Positions 8,819-16,795 of a stretch of 24,899 nucleotides of DNA are shown one piece after another. The stretch covers positions 1 through 24,899 of the forward strand of contig DIVR01000065.1 of assembly GCA_002428325.1 (NCBI GenBank), written 5' to 3'. The first letter of the stretch is position 1. Each line of letters starts with the position of its first letter. The translations under genes were made by a program, and so were the position numbers. The notes under the pieces are model-generated. The model worked only from the letters and a program-made list of their open reading frames with translations. It did no database searches and was not told the DNA's origin. This DNA comes from a bacterium UBP4_UBA6127. Lineage in GTDB: Bacteria > UBP4 > UBA4092.

Positions 8819-9403
8819 ATGCCATTATTTCCTGAATTACTGGATGAAAAATTCCCCTTGGAGAAAACTCTTTCCAGCGGGTTAAAAGTCCTGGTCAGAA
8901 ACCTTCGGCCGGATGATAAAGACCGGTTATGGACCTTTTTTAATGAGATTCCTTCCCATGATAAATTATATTTGCAGGAAGACCTGAGTGTTCCTGAAGT
9001 GGTGGAGGAATGGTGCAATAACCTGGATTATTGCGCCATGATGCCCCTGGTAGCCTTGGTTGAAGATAAAATTGTGGGATATGCCATACTTCGCCATGAA
9101 ATGCGGACCTGGAAACGGCACATGGGGATGGCTCGGATGGTGGTTCATCCCGAGTATCGGCAGAAGGGGATTGCTTCTTTCCTGCTGCATCAGCTGGTGG
9201 ATTTAGGGATGCATTGCGGATTGGAAAAACTCCAGGCTGAATTTATGGCGGAACAGGAAGTTGCCATGAGGCTTTTTGAACATTCGGGATTTGTGAAGGT
9301 GGCCACCATTCCCAAATATGTGATTGATATGACAGGGAAATCCCATGATTTCATTCTAATGGTATATAACATGAGGGATGACGAAAGGCATGCGGCTGAT
9401 TAA
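8819..9403 (+). CDS. GNAT family N-acetyltransferase
   Basis: The 194-residue protein is a single GNAT domain, which moves an acetyl group from acetyl-CoA to an amine. The conserved acetyl-CoA loop is clear in MVVHPEYRQKGIASFLL (R/Q-x-x-G-x-A pattern). A strand with VALVEDKIVGYAIL comes before it and AMRLFEHSGFVKVATIPKYV after it. The N-terminal piece with SGLKVLVRNLRPDDKDRLWTFF is the usual start of this fold. The ATG at 8819 has a strong site (AAAGGAGA) about 7 bases upstream. The substrate cannot be read from the sequence. It ends 11 bases before the convergent maf gene. Confidence 0.85.
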   Translation: MPLFPELLDEKFPLEKTLSSGLKVLVRNLRPDDKDRLWTFFNEIPSHDKLYLQEDLSVPEVVEEWCNNLDYCAMMPLVALVEDKIVGYAILRHEMRTWKRHMGMARMVVHPEYRQKGIASFLLHQLVDLGMHCGLEKLQAEFMAEQEVAMRLFEHSGFVKVATIPKYVIDMTGKSHDFILMVYNMRDDERHAAD

Positions 9404-9414
9404 CTGCCCATTGC

Positions 9415-10008
9415 CTAAGGCCTAAGCTTAATTCCAAATTCTGATAACATTTCAGCTAATCTGACTATGGGGAGCCCCACGACATTGGGGTAATCCCCAT
9501 TTATTTTTTTGACCAGTAAAACCCCTTTGCCCTGGATGGCATAGGCGCCGGCTTTATCCATGGGTTCACCTGATTCAACATAAGACCTGATGGCGGCCTG
9601 GGAAAGGTCGTTGAAAGTCACATAAGTGGTAACATGGCTGACTTTGATTTTTGGCCCTTGAATAAGGCAAAGAGCTGTTATTACTTTATGGGTCTTCCCG
9701 GAAAGGGAGTGTAGCATTTCAACCGCTTCTTTTTTTGAGGCAGGTTTCCCCAGGATATTGTTTCCGGTAACGACAATGGTATCTCCACTGATAATCAGGG
9801 CCTTGGGATCCCCTAAGCTGCCAGCGACTGCCAGTGCTTTTTCTTTCGCCAGTTTTCTGGCAATACCAGCCGGAGACCCTTTTCCATTGGAATCTTCATG
9901 GATATCCGCCGGGATAACTTCAAATTCCAATCCCAGTGATTTTAAATATTCAATTCGCCGGGGAGACCCGGAGGCTAAGATGATTTTTGTTTTTTTTCTC
10001 TTTATCAT
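9415..10008 (-). CDS. maf: Maf-family nucleoside triphosphate pyrophosphatase
   Basis: Maf proteins hydrolyse non-canonical or modified nucleotides (dTTP/UTP or m7GTP types) to the monophosphate and pyrophosphate, as housecleaning enzymes. The diagnostic motifs are all present: ILASGSPRRIEYL at the N-terminus, SGDTIVV, LGKPASKKEAVEML, LSGKTHKVITA and DKAGAYAIQGKG, followed by GDYPNVVGLPI. Length (197 residues from the ATG at 10008) is normal. An in-frame TTG at 10029 would add seven hydrophobic residues and is less likely. No strong ribosome site precedes either start. It converges with the acetyltransferase gene and diverges from the UbiD gene. Confidence 0.93.
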   Translation of the reverse strand: MIKRKKTKIILASGSPRRIEYLKSLGLEFEVIPADIHEDSNGKGSPAGIARKLAKEKALAVAGSLGDPKALIISGDTIVVTGNNILGKPASKKEAVEMLHSLSGKTHKVITALCLIQGPKIKVSHVTTYVTFNDLSQAAIRSYVESGEPMDKAGAYAIQGKGVLLVKKINGDYPNVVGLPIVRLAEMLSEFGIKLRP

Positions 10009-10081
10009 AATGATTAATAAGTTTATCAAAAATCATCGAGAGAAGGTATGGTGGGAGATTACTCCTTTGGGGAATTGTGAA

Positions 10082-10090
10082 TGCTATAAT
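10082..10090 (+). promoter_or_regulatory. Extended -10 element (TGCTATAAT) for the UbiD-type gene
   Basis: A perfect extended -10, TG-C-TATAAT, lies at 10082-10090. No good -35 is visible, which is common when the TG extension is present. Transcription would start near 10097, between the far-upstream GTG (10077) and the ATGs at 10122 and 10128. It therefore argues that translation starts at one of those ATGs. Confidence 0.5.
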
Positions 10091-10121
10091 GAACCTTTCG
10101 CCAGATTACAGAAAGCGAGTA

Positions 10122-11573
10122 ATGAAGATGGGATATAAAGACTTACGAGATTACTTGTCAGCCCTGGATGAAAAAGGCTGGCTGAAAAGAATTCCAGTGG
10201 AAGTTGACCCGGAGTTGGAAATGGCTGAGATAGCTGATCGGACAGTCAAAAAGGGAGGGCCAGCCCTTTTGTTTGAGAAAGCCAAAGGCTCTGAGTATCC
10301 GGTTGTCCTGAATCTGTTTGGCACAGAGGCAATGACCCATCTGGCTTTTGAAGTGGATCGAATTGAACAGATAGCCGACCGGATTCGGGATTATATGCAA
10401 TTACAGCCCCCGACCGGGCTTTGGGATAAAATCATGATGCTTCCCAAACTGGGTGAACTGGCCAATTTTATCCCCAAGACTGTAAAATCCGGTCCCTGCC
10501 AGGAAGTGGTATTAAAAGGGGATGCGATTCAATTATCCAAATTCCCGATTTTAAAATGCTGGCCCCAGGACGGAGGCCGTTATATCACCCTTCCCTTATG
10601 CATTACCCGGGATCCCCGGACAGGAATTCGGAATATGGGGATGTATCGCATTCAGGTTTATGACGACCAGACTACCGGAATGCATTTCCAACTGCATAAA
10701 CACGCCGCCCGCCATGAAGAAGCCTATGGAAAAATGGGGAAAAAACTGGAAATGGCTGTGGCTCTGGGGGGAGACCCCGCCACTATTTTTGCTGCCACCG
10801 CTCCCTGTCCCGATAATATTGATGAATTCCTGTTGGCGGGATTTATGCGCAGGGAACCGGTGGAATTGGTGAAATGCCAGACGATTGATTTGGAAGTCCC
10901 TGCCCAGGCTGAGATTATTCTGGAAGGATATGTGGACCCTTCAGAAAGACGGGTGGAAGGGCCTTTTGGCGACCATACCGGATTTTATTCTCTGGCGGAA
11001 CCCTACCCCGTATTTCATCTGACCTGTATCACTCATAGAAAAGAACCGATTTATCCGGCAACGGTTGTTGGCCGGCCATTGATGGAAGATTTTTTCCTGG
11101 GGGATGCGACTCTTCGGATATTTTTACCTTTTCTGCAAATGACCGTTCCTGAAATCCAGGATATGTATTTTCCACCGGAAGGGGTTTTCCATAACTGTTG
11201 TATTGTCAGTATCAAGAAATCCTATCCGGGGCAGGCCAGAAAAGTGATGCATGCCCTTTGGGGACTGGGACAAATGATGTTTACCCGGCTCATTATTGTG
11301 GTGGATGAAACCGTCCATGTGAGAGATCTTTCTGAAGTCGCTTGGATGGCGTTTAATTCTATGGATGCCCAAAGAGATATGGAAATTGTTAAGGGGCCAT
11401 TGGATGACCTGGACCGGGCCGCTCCGGTCGCCCGATATGGAGCTAAACTGGGGATTGATGCGACTAAAAAATGGCCTGAAGAAGGAATGCCCAGGGAATG
11501 GGGAGATGAAATAACCATGTCCGGGGATATCCAGGAACAGGTTACCAGACGATGGAAAGAATATGGGTTTTAG
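10122..11573 (+). CDS. mqnL: UbiD-family prenylated-FMN decarboxylase, probable menaquinone (futalosine route) decarboxylase MqnL
   Basis: UbiD enzymes use prenylated FMN to remove a carboxyl group from aromatic acids. Seen here are RNMGMYRIQVYDDQTTGMHFQ with HKHAARH (cofactor and metal site), AEIILEGYVDP (the conserved Glu pair), VEGPFGDHTGFYS and YPATVVGRPLMED. The length (483 residues) is normal. A GTG at 10077 would add 15 residues, but it lies upstream of the predicted transcription start, and family members begin near MGYKDLRDYLS, so I start at 10122 (10128 is possible). A role in decarboxylating prenylated 1,4-dihydroxy-6-naphthoate is inferred from the UbiA, UbiX and mqnE/A/C genes nearby. 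It is followed by a clear terminator, so it is a single-gene unit. Confidence 0.88.
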   Translation: MKMGYKDLRDYLSALDEKGWLKRIPVEVDPELEMAEIADRTVKKGGPALLFEKAKGSEYPVVLNLFGTEAMTHLAFEVDRIEQIADRIRDYMQLQPPTGLWDKIMMLPKLGELANFIPKTVKSGPCQEVVLKGDAIQLSKFPILKCWPQDGGRYITLPLCITRDPRTGIRNMGMYRIQVYDDQTTGMHFQLHKHAARHEEAYGKMGKKLEMAVALGGDPATIFAATAPCPDNIDEFLLAGFMRREPVELVKCQTIDLEVPAQAEIILEGYVDPSERRVEGPFGDHTGFYSLAEPYPVFHLTCITHRKEPIYPATVVGRPLMEDFFLGDATLRIFLPFLQMTVPEIQDMYFPPEGVFHNCCIVSIKKSYPGQARKVMHALWGLGQMMFTRLIIVVDETVHVRDLSEVAWMAFNSMDAQRDMEIVKGPLDDLDRAAPVARYGAKLGIDATKKWPEEGMPREWGDEITMSGDIQEQVTRRWKEYGF

Positions 11574-11608
11574 GTAGTAATAGACGAATTACTGCATAAG
11601 ATATTTAT

Positions 11609-11658
11609 TTTAAAGAGGGACCTTTTCTAAACAAACGGACCCTCTTTCTTTTTTATTT
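11609..11658 (+). terminator. Rho-independent terminator after the UbiD-type gene
   Basis: AAAGAGGG at 11612-11619 pairs perfectly with CCCTCTTT at 11640-11647. One mismatch and a further CC/GG pair extend the stem inward. The stem is followed by C and T6 at 11649-11654. It lies 38 bases after the UbiD stop and just beyond the 3' end of the convergent heparinase-like gene. Confidence 0.8.
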
Positions 11659-11661
11659 CAT

Positions 11662-13476
11662 CTAAGCAAGATTCTTAATCATTTCCAATATTTCTTTAAT
11701 ATTCGAGTCTGGGGTTTCCCAGCGGATGGATTCATCGAAACAGAATATCCAATTGAAAATCCCCTGATGATTCTGAGTCTGGCAGGAATGCCTGAGAGTT
11801 AAGGGGCCTCGGCTGCCAGTATGTTTTTCCACCTGTTCCGGCCGGATCGGGCCTGCCGAGGTGCTTATCCATAAAACATGTTCTCCATCACTGAGTCTTG
11901 CCTGGTTATTTTTAAAAGCCCAAGCCAGGTGAGTCCCGCCCTGCCAGTAATAATCTATCTTTAGATCTTCAGTCGAACTGATTTTATCCTGAACCAGTAC
12001 TGTTTTATTCTTATCTTTTATAAGCCAGACAGCTCTGGTGATAGAAGAGTGGGCTGGAAGATTCTCATAACATTCACTGATATCCAGGCATCCGTATTGA
12101 ACCCCCTTCTCAAATTCGTTAAGTTGGAGGAGTTTTCCCCGTCGTTGGGATTGTTTCTGGCCGTTGATGACTGGAACATTATGGGCTTGGATGCCCAGCG
12201 TGAAATCACATTCAGGTCCCGGCCGATATTGCTGATACCCGGGGTCAGTGATCCAAAACCGGTTATATGCGCCGATTATGATTTGACCATTATCATAATG
12301 AAGATGGCCTGTAGGCGTCCTGCTTAGTCCGGTATAGACTGCCAAATCGGTGCTGTCCCAACCTGTTCTAAGGGTTGCCGAAGCGGCATGTTCCCGGCAT
12401 CCTGCCTCTGGAGATTGGGAGGTTTGATTCTCCGCATAAACAGTTTCCATTGAATGAACCAGGGCCGAGGAGGGAAGCCTGTGCGGGGGAATATGTTTTA
12501 TTACCCAGGCTCCTTCCGGCCAGCCATACCATTGAACCCATTTCTCAGTAACATTCATCCAGAAAAACATTTCCGGTTCTACATCTCCCAACGGAGCATG
12601 GAGGTCCAACCTCCCGGGGAGCGTATGATGAATCCAGTTTCTCAGTATTTTTTCAAAAGTGTTTTTCCCCTGGGCCAATAGAGTCTCTTTGTCCGGATGA
12701 CTATCAATCCAGAGGCAAAGAGAATCCAGGAAAAAGGCATCATAGGAGGTTCCCTCAGAATAGTTCTCCTCCTTGAATTGAAGCCAGGCATGAAACAATG
12801 ATTCTGCTTTGGAATTCAATTCAGATGAAGAGGGGTGATGAAGGACCCGGGCCAGGGAGGCGGCGCTGGTCAGGATGATACAGGGTATATTATGCAAATC
12901 ATTCAGGGTGAAAGTCTCTTTGGTGTGCCAAGTCTCGGCATACCAGGGTTGGATATCCCGGTCAATTAATTTGCAAGCTGCCTGCCGGGCTCTTTGTAAT
13001 AAATCGGTTTCCCAACCCGTATCATTTTTTAAATAAAGGGCCAATAGGGAAGCCAGGTGCCCGGTACAAAGATGGGCTGTCCCAGGTCCTTCAAAGGATT
13101 TATCCCACGGGTCCAGAGCGGCCAATTCCTGCTGTAATAAAAGGCCGGCTGGTTTATCACCCAGGGTTTTCCAGGCATAATAGAAAATTTCCCATCGTTC
13201 CCTGAGTTCCCATGCCAGCCAGATGCTCCAGGGGTAGGGGAATCCCAGTCCAGGGATCCCTTCAGGCAAATCAGGCAGTTGGGTGACAGGCAACGGATAG
13301 GCAACCCGGTGTCCCACTCGATAGAAATACACATGGAGTTCCTTGAGGGATTTTTCTTTTTCCAGTCGTTCATTAAAATGTCGTAGCAATTCTCCTCTCT
13401 TCCATTCTCTTAATCCTTTGGGAATGAAAGAGGCTGTCTCATAGGCGGAGGTGTCATAATTAAAGCTTTTATACAT
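11662..13476 (-). CDS. Heparinase II/III-like polysaccharide lyase-type protein
   Basis: The C-terminal half has the heparinase II/III core signature: TGHLHYDNGQIIIGAYNRFWITDPGYQQY, equivalent to the G-H-x-H-x-D/N...DPG pattern that holds catalytic His and Tyr/Asn groups. It is followed by NVPVINGQ and a long beta-sandwich. The N-terminal half (about residues 60-330) is Trp/Tyr-rich and helical, like the (alpha/alpha) toroid of these lyases. I choose ATG 13476, with AAGGA 9 bases upstream. The ATG at 13512 directly abuts the T-run of the upstream gene's terminator. No signal peptide is seen, so the product is probably cytoplasmic and may act on imported uronate oligosaccharides. Substrate unknown. 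It sits alone between two menaquinone loci. Confidence 0.72.
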   Translation of the reverse strand: MYKSFNYDTSAYETASFIPKGLREWKRGELLRHFNERLEKEKSLKELHVYFYRVGHRVAYPLPVTQLPDLPEGIPGLGFPYPWSIWLAWELRERWEIFYYAWKTLGDKPAGLLLQQELAALDPWDKSFEGPGTAHLCTGHLASLLALYLKNDTGWETDLLQRARQAACKLIDRDIQPWYAETWHTKETFTLNDLHNIPCIILTSAASLARVLHHPSSSELNSKAESLFHAWLQFKEENYSEGTSYDAFFLDSLCLWIDSHPDKETLLAQGKNTFEKILRNWIHHTLPGRLDLHAPLGDVEPEMFFWMNVTEKWVQWYGWPEGAWVIKHIPPHRLPSSALVHSMETVYAENQTSQSPEAGCREHAASATLRTGWDSTDLAVYTGLSRTPTGHLHYDNGQIIIGAYNRFWITDPGYQQYRPGPECDFTLGIQAHNVPVINGQKQSQRRGKLLQLNEFEKGVQYGCLDISECYENLPAHSSITRAVWLIKDKNKTVLVQDKISSTEDLKIDYYWQGGTHLAWAFKNNQARLSDGEHVLWISTSAGPIRPEQVEKHTGSRGPLTLRHSCQTQNHQGIFNWIFCFDESIRWETPDSNIKEILEMIKNLA

Positions 13477-13512
13477 TGGGAAGGGTCCTTGGGGATATAT
13501 AAAGGCAACCAT

Positions 13513-13536
13513 AAAAAAACCCCAGAGATTCTGGAG
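13513..13536 (-). terminator. Rho-independent terminator after the small minus-strand gene
   Basis: Read on the minus strand, CTCCAGA-atc-TCTGGGG forms a seven-pair stem with one G-U and a three-base loop. It runs straight into T7 (A-run at 13513-13519 on the plus strand). It lies downstream of the 102-codon gene and ends just before the heparinase-like gene. Confidence 0.6.
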
Positions 13537-13623
13537 ATGAAAGAATTAGAAACTCAGTAAAATATATCTTATCCATGTGGATGTTTATATGCCAGGTATC
13601 TAGGGTAATCAAATAATATAAGA

Positions 13624-13899
13624 TTACTGATTCTGGGCCTGTTCCTGGGCGTTCATTTCCGGGAGAGCCGCCAGTTCTCTGGCATATCGTTTCCGGTCAA
13701 AAGCCGTCCCGTTATTCAATATTTCATAGACCTGAAAAGCCAACACTCTTCCGATTAAGACCATGGCTTCTTCCTGGCTGAAACCCTCATCGATAAGCCG
13801 ATTCAATGTTACCCTGGTATCAGGAGGATCATTATCCCGGATTTGGTTTTCAATTACATCTAAAATTAAATCTCTTAAGGCTTTTTGTGATTCATTCAT
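13624..13899 (-). CDS. Small conserved-looking hypothetical protein (about 91 residues)
   Basis: I do not assign a function. The protein is acidic and helical, with a core of the form DNDPPDTRVTLNRLIDEGFSQEEAM, then a helix VLAFQVYEIL, then GTAFDRKRYARELAALPE. This pattern recalls small single-domain proteins of unknown function found in many anaerobes. There is no signal peptide, membrane segment or cysteine pair. The ATG at 13899 is preferred over 13932 because GGGAG lies 8 bases upstream and the extra residues look non-coding. It diverges from the UbiA-type gene and ends in its own terminator. Confidence 0.7.
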   Translation of the reverse strand: MNESQKALRDLILDVIENQIRDNDPPDTRVTLNRLIDEGFSQEEAMVLIGRVLAFQVYEILNNGTAFDRKRYARELAALPEMNAQEQAQNQ

Positions 13900-14036
13900 T
13901 TCAAGGCTCCCTGGGATTATCCCATATCCCATCCATCCCGTTTCAGAAAACGGTGGGGGGCATCTTCGTAAATCGTATATATTATGGCATAACTTATCAT
14001 GTTAATTCCCATTGGTGTAAAATGTTTTAACAAGTT

Positions 14037-14888
14037 ATGTGGAATAAAATAAAAATCCTGATTGATTTAGTTAAATTTGAGCATACCCTGTTTGCCCTTC
14101 CATTTGCCTATTTGGGAATGTTACTGGGTGCCAATAAGGTGCCTTCATTCTATTACTGGTTTTGGGTAACTATGGCCATGGTTGGAGCTCGAACCGCTGC
14201 TATGGGATTAAATCGGCTGATTGACCGGAAGATCGATGCTAAAAATCCAAGAACCAGGGAACGGCATCTGCCTAAAGGACTCATCTCGGTCTATACTGTC
14301 GGCTGGTTGGTTGTATTCTCCCTGTTATTATTGGAGTATGCAGCCTATAAGTTGAATTGGTTATGTGTTATTTTGTCTCCTCTGGTGGTGTTTCTTCTCT
14401 GTTTTTATTCCTATACCAAACGGTTTACCTGGATGAGCCATTTTGTACTGGGACTAGTGGAAGCGGCGGCTCCGATCGGGGGGTGGATTGCCATCACTGG
14501 CAGCTTGTCTCCTGCGCCGATTTATATTGGTATTTCAATAATTTTCTGGTTGGCCGGATTTGATATTATATATGCCTGCCAAGATTATGAATTTGATAAA
14601 AAAGAGGGTTTATTTTCCATTCCTGCCCGGTTTGGCTTGGAAAAAGCCCTTCATATCTCCTCCTTCCTGCATATTTTAACCCTGATATTTATGGTGGCGG
14701 CTGGAATCACTTTACGAGTCGGAATATGGTATTGGATTGGCATTTCAGCCAATGCGGTTTTACTCATATATGAGCATTCGATAATAAAACCCAAGGACCT
14801 TACCCGGTTGAATATGGCTTTTTTCAATATTAACGGTTATATCAGTATTGTCATGTTTCTTTGTGTGCTGATGGAAGTATTGATATAG
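14037..14888 (+). CDS. mqnP: UbiA-family prenyltransferase, probable MqnP of the futalosine menaquinone route
   Basis: The 283-residue integral membrane protein has about eight or nine hydrophobic helices and both Asp-rich Mg-diphosphate motifs of UbiA enzymes. These are N59-x3-D63-x3-D67 (GLNRLIDRKID) and D183-x3-D187 (DYEFDKKEG). GARTAAMGLNR and NPRTRERHLPKG are typical of the menaquinone and ubiquinone members. It should attach a polyprenyl chain to the naphthoate (or hydroxybenzoate) ring. The choice of MqnP rests on the adjoining mqnM, mqnE, mqnA and mqnC genes and the absence of ubiquinone-specific genes. No strong ribosome site is visible before the ATG. The next gene starts 102 bases later on the same strand. 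Confidence 0.87.
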   Translation: MWNKIKILIDLVKFEHTLFALPFAYLGMLLGANKVPSFYYWFWVTMAMVGARTAAMGLNRLIDRKIDAKNPRTRERHLPKGLISVYTVGWLVVFSLLLLEYAAYKLNWLCVILSPLVVFLLCFYSYTKRFTWMSHFVLGLVEAAAPIGGWIAITGSLSPAPIYIGISIIFWLAGFDIIYACQDYEFDKKEGLFSIPARFGLEKALHISSFLHILTLIFMVAAGITLRVGIWYWIGISANAVLLIYEHSIIKPKDLTRLNMAFFNINGYISIVMFLCVLMEVLI

Positions 14889-14990
14889 CCTTGGTTTAAA
14901 CGATTGCTAAAAACAACAAGGACTCGCGAAAAAAATACTCCTCGTTTATCCTATAGAGATGCTATTTTCATTAAGAGATGGGAGCCATCA

Positions 14991-15590
14991 ATGAATGACT
15001 TACCGGTGACTATCGCCCTGACGGGTGCCAGTGGACAGCCTTATGGAATCAGGCTGTTGAAAGTTTTAGTGGAAATGCAGCACCCGGTGGAACTGATTAT
15101 CAGTGAAGCCGCCCGACTGGTCATGAAAGAAGAACTGGGGATGGATATTCATTCAGAAGGGGATATTGTTTCTGACCTTTTAGGAAACGAGGCCACCTCT
15201 CTGGTCCATTATCATTCTCCCCAGGATTTGGGCGCTGATATAGCCAGTGGTTCTTGTCTGACCCGGGGGATGGTGATATGTCCCTGCAGCACCGGGACCC
15301 TGGGTTCTATTGCTGCGGGAGTCAGCCGTAATTTGATTGAAAGGTCGGCTGATGTCTGCCTTAAAGAAAAAAGAAAATTGATTCTGGTGGTCAGGGAAAC
15401 TCCTTTTTCTGTGATTCACCTGCGAAATATGCATGAATTGAGCCTGGCCGGCGCGGTTATCATGCCAGCCGCCCCTGGGTTTTATAATCATCCTCAAACC
15501 GTCCAAGACCTTATAGATTTTGTAGTCGCAAGAATTCTGGACCAGCTGGAAATACCCAATTCCCTGATGAAACGCTGGATGCATAACTAA
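14991..15590 (+). CDS. ubiX: UbiX-family flavin prenyltransferase (MqnM/UbiX)
   Basis: UbiX builds prenylated FMN, the cofactor of UbiD-type decarboxylases, from dimethylallyl phosphate and reduced FMN. Seen are the FMN loop TGASGQPYG (residues 11-19), VICPCSTGTLGSIAAGVSRNLIERSADV, then RKLILVVRETPFS and the C-terminal AGAVIMPAAPGFYNHPQT. All are close to the family consensus at 199 residues. I start at ATG 14991, which has GGGAG six bases upstream. A TTG at 14904 would add 29 residues of unconserved text. The partner decarboxylase is the UbiD-type gene ending at 11573, separated by two minus-strand genes. Confidence 0.92.
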   Translation: MNDLPVTIALTGASGQPYGIRLLKVLVEMQHPVELIISEAARLVMKEELGMDIHSEGDIVSDLLGNEATSLVHYHSPQDLGADIASGSCLTRGMVICPCSTGTLGSIAAGVSRNLIERSADVCLKEKRKLILVVRETPFSVIHLRNMHELSLAGAVIMPAAPGFYNHPQTVQDLIDFVVARILDQLEIPNSLMKRWMHN

Positions 15591-15667
15591 CAGCCTCACT
15601 TTCCCATAGGGATTGGAAAGAGTTATCTCTTCTCGATTTTCAAATTTCAGTTAAAATATATTTCTAT

Positions 15668-16795
15668 ATGACTGCTTTCATTCATGAATTACTGCAAGAC
15701 AGTGAACTATGTCCTATTGCTGAAAAAGTTTTCTCTGGCCAACGACTGAATAATAAGGATGGTCTTGTGTTGATGACCACTCAGGATATGACCACCCTGG
15801 GATATCTGGCAGACCAGGTCCGGCAGGAGAAAGTCGGCGATGAGGCTTGTTTCTATATCAATTTGAATATCAATCCTACTAATATTTGTGCCGGCCGATG
15901 CCAGATTTGCGCCTTTCGCCGTGATGAAGAGGATTCCGATGCTTATGTGATGAATCCTGACCAGATGGAAGAGAAAATACGGCAGGCTCTCCCCTTGGGA
16001 TTGAATGAAATTCATGTAGTCAGCGCTTTAAATCCCGAATTGAATCTTCGTTATTATGAAGAGCTCTGCCGAAGGATAAAAACGATTTCTCCAGAACTGT
16101 GTATTCATGGATTTACCGCGGTGGAGGTTGATTTTCTGGGCCGATTGGAAAGATTGCCGGTCGATATCGTATTGACCCGGTTGAAAGAAGCCGGGTTGGA
16201 TAATATGCCCGGCGGCGGCGCTGAAGTCTTTGCGCCCCGGATACGGCAACTTATCTGTCAAGGGAAAATCAGTGCTGAAAGATGGCTGGAAATTCATGGA
16301 ATTGCCCATCAGTTAGGGTTAACAACCAATGCCACCCTGCTTTATGGCCACATCGAAACCCCTGAAGAAAGAGTGGACCATCTGCTTCGGCTTCGAGAGC
16401 AGCAGGATAAAACCGGTGGCTTTTCCTGTTTTGTCCCCCTGGCGTTCCATCCTGAAAATACGGCGATAGAAAATCCTCATCTTGCAGATGGAAATGATAA
16501 TCTGCGGGTGATAGCGGCGGCACGGCTTTTGCTAGACAATTTTACCCATATCAAAGCTATCTGGACTTATCTGGGCGCCAAAATGGCTCAGACCGCCCTG
16601 ATGTTTGGAGCTGATGATCTCCATGGAACCAACGTAAATGAGAAAATAGTACATGATGCCGGTTCATGCCAGGGAAATCAAATTGGGCAGGATGAACTGG
16701 TTCGGTTGATTCGGGATGCCGGAAGAGTCCCTGTTTTGACTGACAGCCGATATCATTTTAAAAAGATTCTCTCCTCAGGGGAGGGTCTTTCCTGA
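15668..16795 (+). CDS. mqnE: Aminofutalosine synthase MqnE (radical SAM)
   Basis: MqnE joins 3-[(1-carboxyvinyl)oxy]benzoate, made by MqnA, to SAM's adenosyl part, giving 6-amino-6-deoxyfutalosine. The radical SAM cluster is C74-x3-C78-x2-C81 in NICAGRCQICAF. The product is told from its paralogue MqnC by the MqnE-type segments HGFTAVEVDF, GLDNMPGGGAEVFAPR, TTNATLLYGHIETPEERVDHL, VPLAFHPENT and IKAIWTYLGAKMAQ. Length (375) is normal. No ribosome site is visible before the ATG, and a TAAAAT at 15652-15657 would place the transcription start only a few bases upstream, so the message may be nearly leaderless. Its TGA overlaps the mqnA ATG by one base. Confidence 0.94.
   Translation: MTAFIHELLQDSELCPIAEKVFSGQRLNNKDGLVLMTTQDMTTLGYLADQVRQEKVGDEACFYINLNINPTNICAGRCQICAFRRDEEDSDAYVMNPDQMEEKIRQALPLGLNEIHVVSALNPELNLRYYEELCRRIKTISPELCIHGFTAVEVDFLGRLERLPVDIVLTRLKEAGLDNMPGGGAEVFAPRIRQLICQGKISAERWLEIHGIAHQLGLTTNATLLYGHIETPEERVDHLLRLREQQDKTGGFSCFVPLAFHPENTAIENPHLADGNDNLRVIAAARLLLDNFTHIKAIWTYLGAKMAQTALMFGADDLHGTNVNEKIVHDAGSCQGNQIGQDELVRLIRDAGRVPVLTDSRYHFKKILSSGEGLS

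Noticed and set aside
9758..10138. Plus-strand frame of 126 codons across maf and the gap
   Set aside because: It is antisense to the conserved Maf motifs and has no recognisable protein features.
13938..13953. CCGTTT-caga-AAACGG inverted repeat before the small minus-strand gene
   Set aside because: The repeat is perfect but has no T-run and no second copy, so I cannot assign it a role.
15180..15599. Minus-strand frame of 139 codons over ubiX
   Set aside because: It is a shadow of the UbiX gene, whose family motifs are clear.
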